Shown one piece after another: positions 35,257 through 47,800 of a DNA stretch of 64,000 bases. The stretch's first letter is position 1. Every line of letters begins with the position of its first letter. Position numbers and translations under genes: made by a program. The notes beneath the pieces were generated by a model. That model saw only the letters and a list, made by a program, of their open reading frames with translations. It made no database searches and had not been told where the DNA came from. Origin of the DNA: Butyriboletus loyo (Eukaryota > Basidiomycota > Agaricomycetes > Boletales > Boletaceae); assembly GCA_038093515.1 (NCBI GenBank), contig JBBPSI010000006.1:248001-312000 (forward strand), written 5' to 3'.

Positions 35257-37193
35257 ATGTGGCGGCATGTCAGACTAGTGAAGGGAACGAGAATGTACCG
35301 ACCACTGGATTGGTTCTTATGCAGAGAGAACGCTGCGAGACGGACCCACGGAACAAGATGCAGAGAGCACCGACATTGTGTCCGTTCCTCTGCTACATGT
35401 TCACCTCAGAGGATTGAACTGGACGAGCGGTTTCCTGGCTGGCGCGACCTGATCAACCGAATCGTTCCAATTGCGGTAAGTGAAGTATTCATCTCAACTT
35501 GAAATCAGTTCGCACAGCTAGTTCACAAAAACACGTTGGCTAGTGACTCAATCAGTACCCTGGTCCTCTCTGAGATGGAGTTTGCACCTGTGGGTCCTCT
35601 TCATCACCCGCGCCACTTCATTCATTGACAAGCCTTTAATTGCTCAGCCAAATTTGAACATTGCCAAGTTGAAGCGCAAGATGGACATGCGCAACGTGAC
35701 TCTACAGATTGCTGGAGAGAATGTTTTCGAAAAGGGACGATTCTACATGCTGTGGAGGGTTGGTTGTTCTATTATTCCGTTTTGCACATGCCGCCCTTTC
35801 TGAGACTACTCGCTGTCAGAACGGCGATTTCATCATCATTCAAGCCGAGCCGTGGTGGCGGAGCGGTTTCGTCCCTGACATCACGTTGTCTATGAATCAC
35901 TACCTGGAAGAGCATCGAGCACTCTGGCACCTTCAAGAGGTTATACAGACCATGCTAGACACAATCGTGTTCGACGGCGAGAACAACTGGGCACATCTCG
36001 TTCGCCTGAAGGACAATAGCTACCGCCTGGTCTACAAGAAAAGGCAGTTGATCCACAACTGCCCGATATGGACCAAGGTAAGTAGGGATGTATCATTTTA
36101 ACCCACACTCATATGTGTGCCGCAGGTGGTGGAGTTGGAAGACATAGAGGTACCTGTAATACATCAGGAGCGTCATTCGAGATTGTTGACTATGTTTTCT
36201 CACCTAGCTGACGCGATTCGTGAATGGGTTGTGCTGGGAAGGGATCTACGAAGGTAATTCATCATCTACGTTTCAATAGTGACTCCTGACCATTGTGTAC
36301 AGAAAAGGACGTTGATATTTACATTGGTTGGCAAGATCATTGGGGCGCATATATATCCGCCGAAAGTCGCGGACAGAAGCTCATACAATCTATGAGCCTA
36401 GGACGTTACTTTTTTGATCTCAAAGCTCACGTTTCCAAGAACGGAGTCGTTGTTGGTATCATGATGGAGGCCCTTGTCGGACGTATGTTTCGTCCTACCA
36501 TATATTATCAAGAGCTCATTCAATACAGGATGCGTCACACCCGCCGATCGTTCCGCCGTTTTCGAGGCAGTCGCTGACATCCAGCGACACGGCATCTTCT
36601 TCTCATTCCAGATAAGTGACATTTATATCACGGAGCGAGGCGTGCGCTTCGCGAGCGCATCAAGCGCGCAGTACTATCGAGATCGCGATGCACTCGCCGA
36701 AGAAGCGGGATTCACATGGAAAACGCTATCAGACATCTTCAACCATATGGACGGGGATCCATTGAGAGGTCAGCTAATCGGCTCTCGCTCGATGGGCTCA
36801 AACGCCTTTATTATCCCCCGCCTACCTTCTCCAGGTCGTCCGATGACCCCGACGCCTGAAGACGCCATCATTCGTTGGGTCTGGTCGATTACGACGTCCG
36901 ACGAATTCTGTCGTCTTCAGTGCTGCGCATTCATAAAACTGCAAACGCTGTATCGTTCGTCCGAGCACCCCCCCACCCGTCGTGACATGCGCATCAAGGG
37001 TGACAACAGAACTCTTCTTCCACCTGACGATTTCTCTGGTCGTCTTGAGACCTCTTCGGCAAGAATTCAATGTGTAGATGAACCTCTGATTGTCAGACAC
37101 GGCGCAGTCGCACGGTGGCATCCTTATGCGCGTCCAAGATCGAAGCGATTGCTGTTACCTCAAGCATCTGACGTAGCGGCGTCTATAGCTTGA
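35257..37193 (+). CDS. Kinase-like (probably pseudokinase) protein of a basidiomycete family
   Basis: Eight exons join in frame: 35257-35475, 35509-35589, 35633-35758, 35820-36077, 36126-36149, 36208-36253, 36303-36482 and 36529-37193. They give 532 residues. The start and the first two introns (33 and 43 nt) are less certain. Readable blocks are KLKRKMDMRNVTLQIAGENV, NNWAHLVRLKDNSYRLVYKK, EEKDVDIYIGWQDHW, VVVGIMMEALVGRCVTPADR, and RHGIFFSFQISDIYITERGV followed by RFASASSAQYY. The order strand - hinge (GIMMEALVGR) - helix - catalytic-loop-like segment resembles a protein-kinase fold. The HRD and DFG aspartates are not present, so catalysis is doubtful. I do not know a function. It lies next to the F-box-like cluster, in the same lineage-specific type of neighbourhood. 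Confidence 0.58.
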
Positions 37194-38649
37194 GGTACGG
37201 TCACCTCCCAGTGGTTACCAGTCATGCACCATAGGTCACGTACGATGTGTTCCCCATTTTTCATTCTGTGTTTACTTCATGTAGAACCTCCACATGTTAC
37301 TCATGCCATGTATTGTACACATACACGTCGTTCCTTGGGTTACAGGGCAGAATTCTCCCTGGTGGATCTAGATAGCATCAATATGTCCGAGACGAGATTT
37401 ACCTATTTAGTTGTAACGATCCATCTTATTCCACCTACCAATCGATCTCGGCGAGGAGTTCGTTGTTCCGTGTTTAATGGGGATAGAAAAAAACTGATAG
37501 GTTATGGAAACCCGTTGGCCCTGAAAATAGTGTTATTAAGTGACTAGCGTCCATATTGGATGGCAAATGAAGTCATGCCTTGCACATTAGACAAGGGGTT
37601 TCTGTCCGGAAAATGACAGAGACCAGATAATTTACGGTAAGCGGCATGTCAGCAAAATATTAGCAAGGGAACATCCCTGCCTCGCATAAAATGCACACTG
37701 CGTGCAGTTTTTTTGGGGGGGGGATTAATGACTCGTTTAATCTCGACTCACTATGATGACAACGATCTGAGAGGCCCAAGTATGGGTATGAGATCAAGGA
37801 GAAAGCTGATGGATAAACACGCCCACAGGGAAAAAACATCCCCCGAGCAAGGAACAGATATGAATGTCAACGCTAAACGTTTGAACGGAGATAAAAACTG
37901 TCGAGTCACAGAGATAGATGTCAGGACCATGATCGAACGGAGGCTACACAGGAACGCGCTAGGCGAATAAATGACCTGTCCAAGTACTAGTGTGGCGGAC
38001 GGGGCCGAAATTCTGTGAAGGCTTTTTATATATACCGATTTTCCTGCGAAACGCGGCAGGCGCTAGCAAGCAGAATGGGCCCTGGGGCGGTGACCTGTGT
38101 ATCAACTGACAGGGTGGCATCGACGTGACAGTCAAGGACACGGTGACTTGTTGATCCGACCGAAGACTCGAGACGCGGTGTCTGATTCGATCCTGTCGTC
38201 GAAATGGCGCTCATACTGCTCTGAGCTCGTCAAGTGTGACGTGAGGTGGAGCGATGCTGAGATTGCTGCGTCGCCAACCGTCCTGTAGGTCCTGAATGAT
38301 TATACGATGTACGGAGGAAAAGTGCGATGAATAGCAATAGTACGACCCGCGCAAAGTCGCTTCCAGATCGGTTCAAAGTTGTTTGGCAACGCCCTTTGAA
38401 TCAAACAAGATTGGGAGGCGTGGGGGAGCACACAGATACTAACTTTCAAGCCACCCCAGGCTCCGACAACTCAAAGCCACTGACCTATACCACTAATCTC
38501 ACACCCCCACAGCTATCACAGCGACTTGCATTCACGGTCTATAATGTCATCGTTGAGTATTAGACGACTTCTTCGTGTCGTCAAGTTAACCCAGCTGCAG
38601 TGATCAAGTCCCTCCTAGCACCCCTCATCAGCCATGTAAAGTGCCACTC
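37194..38649. other. Intergenic, no gene called
   Basis: About 1.45 kb. It contains a T-run followed by a G-run (37708-37724) and a 78-codon plus-strand frame (38327-38563) without recognisable features. The promoter of the Cdc20-like gene should be at its right end. Confidence 0.45.
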
Positions 38650-40198
38650 ATGAAACGTACACCCTCAAGAACAACACTTTCGAATACCCTCTCTTCCCGA
38701 AAGCGGAGACGGGTCTCCATTCCTTCCTTCGATTTGGACGCAGAACTTGGCTTTCCTGCCACAACAGAGCCAGCTGTAGAAGAGACCGACGTGAGCAATA
38801 CCTTATCCCTTTGTACTTCTTGGACGTTCTTCATGTTCGCTCCCAGGCAGATCGATTTGTAGCCATCCGGTCCCCCTCCTCCATACCCCTTCACACCACT
38901 CCTCGCACGAATCGCATTGCCAAGTCCTTCGGGCTTCTAGATGACCGTATCTTGACCTACACCGAGGGACCTACTTCACCATCCGAATCAAAACTTCGGA
39001 CCATGTTACGCCGGAGCGTTTCCGAGCTCTTCAATGTTCCTCGATCAACTTCCTCTGTCTCAGCAAAAGCGAATCTGGCTGCTCGCAGGCAATTCGTGAT
39101 GGCTTTGGATGGACCGGGTATCTCACGCGATCCGTTCGCGTTTTCTATGACGTGGTCCCGGGCGAATTGTATCGGAGTGGCATTCAAGTCTGACGTGTAT
39201 TTTCAAAACCTGGATACCCGTGCGATCGTACATTTGTGTCGCGTCTCGGTGGACGATGGCCCGGTCCACAGCGTCGATTGGCGTGGTGAATCCCATTCGC
39301 ATATCCTGGGCCTCGGCACGACGAGTGGTAACGTTCGCGTTTGGGATGCGTTATCGCTGACACAGATCGCCGATTGGTCGGATGATAAATCGCCCGTAGG
39401 GGGTATGCACTGGAACGAGAGCGTGTTGGCTGTCGGAAGAAAAGACGGACGAGTGTCACTCTTTGACCTCCGAACTCCGAAGGAGATTCGACAGACGAGG
39501 GGTCATAAACGACATGTTCATGGTGTCAAATGGTCACCGGATGGCAAATATCTGGCAACCGGGGATCACTCAGGAACCGTTCACATTTGGGATCAACGCG
39601 CGACCAACTACCTCACATCTGGTGACAAGAAACTTCTTGCAAAGCACCATGGACCAGTGAAGGTAAAGTCCCACCTCTTGGTCCCGTGCTCCCATTGAAC
39701 TGATTTTGGTAGGCCATATCGTGGAGCCCGTGGCAGAGTGGCCTGGTAGCGACTGGTGGGACATTCCCGGATGGTGCAATACAAACCTTCGACATCAATA
39801 AGCTCTCGGTCGTATTCCCTCCACTAGTCGTTCATACGTCCACGAGCGTCACTTCACTTCATTGGTCGCCGCACTGCAAGGAACTATTGAGTACACATGG
39901 CTCGTCCTGGACAAGATCTCAAACGCTCTTTGACTACCCCCCTTCCGCAAAAGAAACACCGATCACTCCATTTACGAACTCCATGACAGTTCATTCATAC
40001 CCTTCTCGCGAAAGGATTGTCTCTGTCATTGGTCACAGTGCTGCCGTCGCACATTCATGTATTGGACCAGATGGATGCGCCATATTTACTGTGAGTCCTG
40101 CCGAGGAGACCATCAAGATGTTCAAGGTTTGGGCTACACCCGGAAGCCAGGCAAAGGACGGCGAACAAGGACTTGGTCGTAAGAACGCGATTCGCTAG
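38650..40198 (+). CDS. Cdc20/Cdh1-family WD40 activator of the APC/C
   Basis: Three exons: 38650-38790, 38847-39662 and 39713-40198; 480 residues. Exons 1 and 2 join to give ETDADRFVAIRSPSSIP, a C-box-like DRFxxxR motif that docks Cdc20/Cdh1 on the APC/C. A linker with KSFGLLDDRILTYTE follows. WD40 repeats run from about residue 150: SVDWRGESHSHILGLGTTSG, NVRVWDALS, WNESVLAVGRKDGRVSLFDL, KWSPDGKYLATGDHSGTVHI, WSPWQSGLVATGG and SLHWSPHCKELLSTHGSS. The protein ends with Ile-Arg, the IR tail that binds APC3. Such proteins bring substrates to this ubiquitin ligase in mitosis, G1 or meiosis. Which of Cdc20, Cdh1 or the meiotic Ama1 type it is cannot be settled by eye. The last repeats are less regular than in canonical Cdc20. 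Confidence 0.85.
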
Positions 40199-40524
40199 AA
40201 GCATGTCCACGTAACTGTACATATCTGATATCACGCACCTGCACCCATACTGACATCTATACACTCGTTCCTATTGCATAACACAGATGACCTTGCTTGC
40301 TATATATATTGTGATTATTGTAGTCCATTGTTATTTTTTAGCTGGTCTGTGATTCTAGCACTAGCATGACATGAGAACGGTGACATTTGCTATGAATTTT
40401 GAAGGGGAAACGCGGGTCTTGATGATATGGGTGGGTTTGGTGTGGGAACGATTCAGAGGACGCGCTTTACAGGACCACCATCGACGTTGTGACAGTCTTT
40501 GACGTCAACAAGGCTTAAAGCTTA
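40199..40524. other. Intergenic, no gene seen
   Basis: 3' flank of the Cdc20-like gene, AT-rich around 40260-40340, with no open frame of interest. Confidence 0.5.
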
Positions 40525-40974
40525 ATGGCACCAGTTGGGACGCCAAGAGGTCGGGATCTCCACGTTTGTCGTCGCTTTCACTTTGTTCACGCCTCGACAG
40601 AACCCCGGGAGGGCAACAGGCCAGAGCCACTCGGCAACGTTGGCTTACTCATCTTCGCAACGACCTGCACGCTGGGTCTGTTGTATCTCTTATGGCGCCG
40701 TGCAAGCAGCTTGCGTGCTGTCGTCTCGCATCAGCAAGTATCTTCTGGCTTTTGGCGACGTGACGTGTCCCTGACATTTTCTTTTCTTTTTTTCAGATTG
40801 AAAACATGGACGACGCAAGAGGGGCGGATTCGCCTCTCTGAGGACGACGGCCCAGCTGCGACTGAATTCTTGGTCGACGATGAGGCACCTAGAACCACGG
40901 ATACCGGTGGCCCTGCCCTTCGAGCGGTAGTCACGGCGGAAAGTGATTCTCGCAGAGTTTGGCCGGTCGGATAG
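40525..40974 (+). CDS. Possible small single-pass membrane protein, unrecognised
   Basis: An uninterrupted frame of 149 codons from ATG 40525 to 40974. It has one good transmembrane segment (VGLLIFATTCTLGLLYLLW) followed by basic residues, then a hydrophilic acidic tail (RLSEDDGPAATEFLVDDEAP). A good intron-like tract (gtatct..tttttttcag, 40739-40797) inside it would instead end the protein shortly after the splice (IENMDDARGADSPL). The model is therefore ambiguous. No family is recognised. Confidence 0.33.
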   Translation: MAPVGTPRGRDLHVCRRFHFVHASTEPREGNRPEPLGNVGLLIFATTCTLGLLYLLWRRASSLRAVVSHQQVSSGFWRRDVSLTFSFLFFRLKTWTTQEGRIRLSEDDGPAATEFLVDDEAPRTTDTGGPALRAVVTAESDSRRVWPVG

Positions 40975-41286
40975 GTTCCGGACGTTATCTACCACACTCA
41001 TCGTACGAATCTTTTCCTCGTCTTGTATTGATGTACAACGAGTCTGCTCACCTACGGCGGCGGCGCAGCTACTCCCTACCATATGGTTTCCCCTAGTCAT
41101 GTTTCCGAAAACTGTTCAAAAGATCGAGCCATGTTTATTGAGGGTGGAACAAATTTGTCATGCCCCGGAGCGTCCCAGGTCCCATTCTCCTTTCCGTTCC
41201 CCATTTTTGCCATATCAAGTATCGATTCGGACGTACCCCGGCGCATCCCTCAAGGAAGCACACCTCCCGTTAACGTTCGGGCGGCT

Positions 41287-41834
41287 ATGCTCGGCCTAAA
41301 AGCTTTGGTTGGGATCGCTGCCTTAGTGGGCGGTGCCAATGCGATCGGGAGAATGTCCTATGGGTCTCTTGTGTTTCGATCTATCATGGCGAACGGTCTG
41401 GCCGCACCTACCCACTCTTTTTCAGAGGAGCGGGGTAGCGTTCGGTTTGCAACAACGAACTTTGAGGCAGAGATCGAAAGGGTTTCTACGGGCGTGCTGC
41501 CAACGTTGAACAACCTCGCGCCATCGCGCCGGTATCTCGTCCTTGTCGGTATCCTCGGGCAATCGGCGCCCCTGATGGATACCATTATGAATCAGATGAA
41601 TCCGGGTGTATCATCGATCGAAGGGCAATAGTAAGCGTTCATGACGCGAGTGATCTCCGTCGTCCGGTACGCGTACCTGATGACAAGTACCGAGGATCAC
41701 TTGGACAATGATTGGTGAGTACTTACTACTTGGGTTTCAGCTCGGCACCTCCCGCGCCGACTGGGGTCAGACTCCTCGGACTCGGTGACAAGGCACTGCT
41801 TGTACGTCGTCGAGCGCTGCGCCTGTATCATTAA
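41287..41834 (+). CDS. Possible small secreted protein, unrecognised
   Basis: ATG 41287 begins a good signal peptide (MLGLKALVGIAALVGGANA). The frame stays open for 114 codons to 41631. A donor at 41633 and an acceptor near 41741 would extend it in frame to a stop at 41832-41834, adding a short basic tail. Cysteines are absent from the mature part. No family is recognised, and no second line of evidence supports it beyond the signal sequence and open frame. Confidence 0.32.
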
Positions 41835-42985
41835 TATTATAGGTGGGCCGACGTATCCATCAAGCGGAAGTCTGCGCTGTGTGTGGTGGTAGTACCTGGG
41901 GCCTCTGGCGGTCAAGTACGACCGAGTTCAAGTTCTTCATTACTACCTACGACTGGAACGCGTTCATCTAGACCTGGACAACTTTGATACCTTTTGTCTA
42001 CGACTGGGCTCATCACGAATTCGCCCTCGACTGTTTTGACTCGCAAAACGAACACTATATGCGGGTATATGCGTATCGTCGGAAGATGTGAGCCATCTCC
42101 CAGGTTCTGCAGCACGACCTGCACGCGTCACAAGTGAGGTTGAACGAAAATGACTATGCAAAATAGCATTGTTACAGCGAGACTATGATCTCCAGTTCGA
42201 GTAACCATACTGGTTCGTGGACCAACGCTCTAAGCACCTCGCCCGCAGGAAAATGGGATCAGGACGTAGCACGGGCGTTCGCTGATCCTTGATCTTGCAA
42301 AGCATGATGGGTCGGATCCATGTCATGTGCTACTAGCGGCAGCAGTCGATCCAAGACAATGGGAGTCCAGTGACGCTGTCGAAACATCAGGACTCGAATG
42401 CTGCAGGACCATATTGCTGGTACGATGCAGATTGTCCCCGAGCAGTGCCTAGGTCGTCGTGCACGAGAACCGAGATGATTTCGCGAGCTGGGAGGACCGT
42501 GTACCTGGCGACGGCGTGAACGACTGTGCACAGAACTACAGTCATTACACATTGTGATTGACACGGCCCGGACAAGGTTCGTCGAGGGGGACGCCGTGAC
42601 GTCGGCTAAAGTGGTGAGTGATGGAGTTGAACGAAATATGATGGAGGGCAAAGGCCGATGGCTGGATGGCTAATTAGACGCATGCGACGAGTAATCCGTC
42701 TATTTCCGGAATCATATGGATGGCGCTTTCAACGTACGGTCTGACAATTGTCGAGTATCAGACCCCTCGACCTCTGCGTATGGGGATATTCTCGTTGGCG
42801 GAAGTAGATGAAGCCAACTCGAGGCGATATGTGGCTAGTATGTATGAATATTAGCACGGCGCTAGCGGGTCCGGAACGTGCTGACTAACTACGGTGACCC
42901 GAGGAGGCGATGACGCCGGACTGCGGCATCTTTATTGGGTGTAATTTGCTCCATAAACCCGCTCAATCGTTCTCGTTTCTCTTTC
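41835..42985. other. Intergenic, no gene called
   Basis: About 1.15 kb with short overlapping frames on both strands and no domain. The right end is the promoter and CT-rich leader of the Ser/Pro-rich gene. Confidence 0.45.
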
Positions 42986-44892
42986 ATGTTCGCGTCGTGG
43001 TCCTCTCTCCTCCCCTCCGCCTTCCAGCAGGTCTCACAGCCCGCCCGTCCCCCCGATGGCCCCTTCCCGACAACGACAGCGACAACGACAACGCCACCTG
43101 CTGTCCCTGTCGTCGATGTACCCCGCAAGAAGGAGAAGAAAGAGAAGCATGTAAACGAAGTGCGCCCTCTCCTCCTCTTTACTCTCATTCCTTATCTTTC
43201 CACAAGACGTTCATCATCGTCCGCCCTCCTCCATCAAAGTCCCAACCACTCAGCCTCCAAGTCCAGCTCGTACCTCCGCAGTCCCGTCACGACCGACCGC
43301 TCCAAGCACTCGATTCTTCTCCGGATGATCTCAACACAGATCTCAAGCGCACCCAATCAAATAGATCGGAGACATCCAACTGCTCTGGTTATACCTCGAC
43401 CGCCTCTGTCTCTTCTTTTTCATCCACCTCCACCACTAGCTCGGGGCGTCGCATGATCATTCCCCTTTATAACCTAAACGCACACTCCGTCCTGCCAACA
43501 ACCACAACCATACTGGACGCTGGCACAGATGCAAAGGTCGCCAAATTTGCAAAGCGCGGCTTGGAAGTAATCGGTTTCGCGTTGTTCGAGCCCATCGAGG
43601 TCCGCCCCTCCGCGCCCGCAAATGGTTCCCTCGCCGCGCCAGCCAGTACTCGTCACAGCCTTGACGACTTCCTTCGCGAGTTCGGCTCCATCCCTACCCC
43701 GCCGCCCTCCCGTCGTCCATTTTCCCCAGTTCGCCCCAACACTAGCCATTCCACCGTAAACGCGTCAAAGGACCATCCCACCATCAATTTGATCATTGCA
43801 CCTCCACTTCCGCCTCCAGACCTGCCGCCTCAGCGATATACCAAAAAGCTGATTCCCAAAATATTCAGGAGAAAGGAGGCAACTTCACCTTTGGCCATTG
43901 CAGTTCCCCTCCCGGACAAGACTATCTCCCCTCAACCTTCTCCGTTTCACAACGGTGCTCGCCATTCCGACGAAACCCCTGACTCACAGCCCGACACTCA
44001 CCACTACGCTGCCTGGCCATCCACACCGCTCACAAGTACCACTACCTCTCAAACAGCCGTCCTTGGCGTTTATTCTACCCTCTATCCACCCGTCAGTAAT
44101 CACAAGGGCCGTCCCACAAAATACATTTGGGTTCTCCGAAAGTGGCTCAAGGGCACTGATACCGGTGTTCTAAATGGCATGATGGGCAAATTTAGCATCG
44201 GTGCACGTGACACGAACGTATCCAACACACCCGATATCGAGGTTCGTTTCGAGTGGTGCAGGGGGCAAAAGAAGGGGATTGGTCGCAAATCGGGTGCAGA
44301 TAAGAGCTCGGGCTCTCGCGAGGATCATAGTCCCAGCCGCCATCGGACACCGAGCACCACCTTGCCTCGGATTGTATCTCAAACTCTCGCTCCAGACATG
44401 CACGATCACCGGTGTTCCATTATCTCACACAATAGCTCTCGCTCAGACACCCCGACCAGCCTGGCTAGTAGTGCGCATCAACATGCCGAGGAGTCTGACG
44501 AAGAGAGTGACCCCGAGGACTCGGAGACACCCTGGACGTGTACGGTGGCCGTACAACGTGTCGGACAATCACCACAGCACCACTCGAACGGCGTGCGAGA
44601 GTCCGTTATCCGTCTCAGGGTCGCCACCCTCGCACCTACGCCACATCACCCCAAGGTCGTTGGTTTACTCAAGATGCCCTTCCCGCTACCCGATATTGAG
44701 CTCGAGCGCCTCGTGATTCGACGTCGTGTCGTGACTGCGCAAGGCCTCAGCAAGACGACGGCGCCCAACGTGGGTGAGCTGGTTCTGACTGCAGAGGAGA
44801 TCAAGGACACCGTCTCGTCCACTGCGCTCTGGCTAGTTGTCCGGGAAGCCTTTGGCGGCGTTGGCAGAGAACGGAAAAAGGCTAAATCCTGA
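42986..44892 (+). CDS. Conserved basidiomycete Ser/Pro-rich protein of unknown function
   Basis: Two exons: 42986-43159 and 43207-44892; 619 residues. The start at 42986 (MFASWSSLLPSAFQQ) was chosen over an upstream Met in another frame because it splices through KKEKKEKHVNE into TFIIVRPPPSKSQPLSLQVQ, which has the look of a conserved block. Further ordered islands in a disordered background are MIIPLYNLNAHSVLP, DAGTDAKVAKFAKRGLEVIG, FALFEPIEV, KYIWVLRKWLKG, VRFEWCRG, and a C-terminal beta-like stretch VVGLLKMPFPLPDIELERLV with LVLTAEEIKDTV. Between them are long Ser/Thr/Pro-rich segments and an acidic patch (EESDEESDPEDSE). I recall similar uncharacterised proteins in Agaricomycetes but no known role. 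Confidence 0.75.
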
Positions 44893-47800
44893 TTATCTCC
44901 GTCCATCGACCCCACGCTTTCCACGTCATTTATCCATTTTCGTGAGGTTACTACACCTTTCTCATGCAGGTTTCGTTTGCCCCATTCATCATATTTATTG
45001 GGTGCCTTCATACTCCGCTTTGACTTGTTCCACAGCTATTTCCAACGCACGCACGCTCCTTTTCTCTCTCTCATGATGCGGAATCACAGCTGCTCTTGAT
45101 TCATACTATTCATCCATCTGTACTCGTAGCTGACGTGTGCGCCACCTTTGCGCTTCGCATTCTTTTATCTTTTTTTTTTTTTTTCTCGTGCTTGATAAAT
45201 TTGCTGGAATCTACGCACGGCATGTATCGAGATAATGAATGGCATCAACACGCTAGCAAGTAGGTGATGCCGTACCTAAACGAGTTAGGCACGTATGCCT
45301 TCGACTTCCTGCGACAACCTGGGGTTCGGGCGTAACGGAATACACGGCAGATGAGTGCCCCGGGGAGATGCGACGTGACCTCGAAAGGACATGGTCGTTT
45401 GAGACTAACCTCGATGGGGACAACCATTGGCTTCGTGGCTGCGGAACGTCACCATTTTGGAGTGCGTACCTCGGAGGTTGAAACGTTGATAGTTGATACG
45501 GCGACCCATTTCTCTGCAAAAAGACAGACGGGCGTGTTCACGTCATCTCTCGCACACCGTCGTCGACTCCGACTCGGCTCCCCTCCTAACGCATACCAGG
45601 CATAAACCCATACGTACTCCCTAGGAATAGCACCTTCTTTTTTTTTTTTTTTCCAAACTTCCCCGAGTTTGGGATGTTGCGTCCTTGACCATCGCTTTTG
45701 CGGGGCGATTTTCGATACTAGAGTCGAGTGGGCCCAGTACCACCACCGAGTCCTCGACGGCTAGCTGACCGTAGCCCGCTTACCAAGGGAAAGGGAATCA
45801 GGCGTTCTATTCTCGCTACAGTAAAAGTCGGAAAGGGCTGCGCTACGAGGAGTTGCAAACGAGGGAGCGCAAGTCATATCATGTACGACCATACCCAAAA
45901 GTGCTAGTTGTCGGATCTACCCTCATACTCCCTAGTGACCGTACCGGACGGACAGCAAATGGGAAGAAAAATGGAATTCAGGGTCGTTCCCGCGTCAGGG
46001 CCCGCCCCACTTTTTTTTTTTTCTCGCGACGCCGACGCAGCCAGTTCTGAGACGCCGTCGGTTGTTGCGCGTTCACCTTCGATGACCCATCCCCTAGGAG
46101 GACTTATGTACCACGACCGATTCGCGCGCTATATCGCGTTAGTAAAATCAAATCGCCAAACGTTGGCGCCACAGGCATCTCATTATTCCGAGACTTCGTC
46201 GTGTCGGAGCCAACCTGTCGTTCAGGGGTCCATGACAGAGAAGGAGGAGGAGGAGTGGGGCATCGCGTGCACCGCTATTTGGTGAAACATACGCCGACTC
46301 CCGCCCCGGCCCCGAGAATTTAAAAAGTTGATGCAAAAGTGCTGAGTCAGCTCATGGGAAAACGTTGCAATGCCGCCATGACCCCAAACGCTACCGTCCG
46401 TCCTAATAGCGACGGGTCTAGGTCCCATGCGCTGCGCGCTCAAGCTCAAGGACGAGCAATGCAATTCAGGGCCAATCCGTTGCCTAATATCTGATGGAAA
46501 TTTGGGTAAGACACAGCTTTCAAGGATCGGCTCTTTGTCGCGCTAGGCAACCCATTGTATAGGTCTTGTTGGTACCGCGACTGTCGGTCTGGGCACATGC
46601 ATGTCCACTAGGGTCGCGACGACACGAGAGTGAGAGGCCTTGCCATCGGCGTTATGCGCCAAGGCCATGGACTGCGGATGGGGCGCACACAAAAAGAAAT
46701 GCACACGTGCATGGGCTCGGCTTATTCTTCGTGACTTTGGGGGGCGGTGTCATCGCGCGAAAAAGCGGGGCCGGAACGACACCATGTCCGAGAAGGGGAT
46801 AGTTGGTGGAGAAAGATGTGATTGATAGTAGTTCTTGAATGGCGTCGATGCTATCGGTGGAAGTATACGGTATCGACGGGCGCTATGAACGTCAGAACCG
46901 AAATCTAACCCATCAAACATGTGGAACGAAGCGTCACGACGCACTTGAGAGGCATAGGGGATGATGCTGGTGCTTTAGATCTAGATGAATATCGAATTGG
47001 AGTAGCGCACTTGGTCAGACCCCCGAGGCCGATGGGTAAATACAAGACGCCCATCGTGTCCAGGCTCAGATGCGCCCGGTGCCGCTTTCCGGGAGTTTGG
47101 CTGTACATTGCATGATGAGTGCATCGCAGCGTGATGGTATTGGCGCAAGATGAAGTGCGCTGCATGAGACAGAACCTGTCTTTAAATGACCTGAAGAATG
47201 CAAGGCGGACGTTAGACCTGTCTGACAGGAGCAAGCAATTGAATGTCCCGTCATCTCACCGCTCATAAGATCAAAGCGTCGGGGGGGCTGTTGGTCTTCA
47301 TATGTTTAGTGTTGTGCGAATGAGATGTGAAGTATTCAACGTACTGGGACTAGATCCGCTGCAGCTTCGATCGGTCTTGTGAATGCCATCGACCGGGAAT
47401 CTACGAGACGTCCTAAAGGCATTGACACGCGAAGGAAGTAGGGTGACGAAAGTGCCAAGGACCGGTGGATGTGACACAAAGCGCTACATAATTGACGTGA
47501 TGGCGATTGGGGGTGACTGTGTGAGCCTAGGAGGACGGGCTATATGTACACAGATGCGTTCTCGTGAGAGCGGGCAGAGAAGACGGGGAATGGTTGATGC
47601 CGTTCCTGGTGTGACTGCCATGGACGTTGCTCGCGATGTCGACGATCGCTCTAGTCGTTGCTCGCGATGTCGGTGATCGTTCTAGTCATTGCCATGTATC
47701 GCCGCCGCATCTTGCGCTGCCCGAGCGAGCCCGATGGGACTGCTCCGCGCCAGGGATAACGTGTCGGCATTTCTAGTGCGAGAAGAGCACATGTTTGTAC

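Noticed and set aside
46640..46825. Frame containing DCGWGAHKKKC, like the end of a MYND finger
   Set aside because: The upstream cysteines of a MYND domain are absent in all frames; likely chance.
46905..47234. 109-codon minus-strand frame in the gene-poor region
   Set aside because: No domain, and overlapping frames on the other strand are similarly long.
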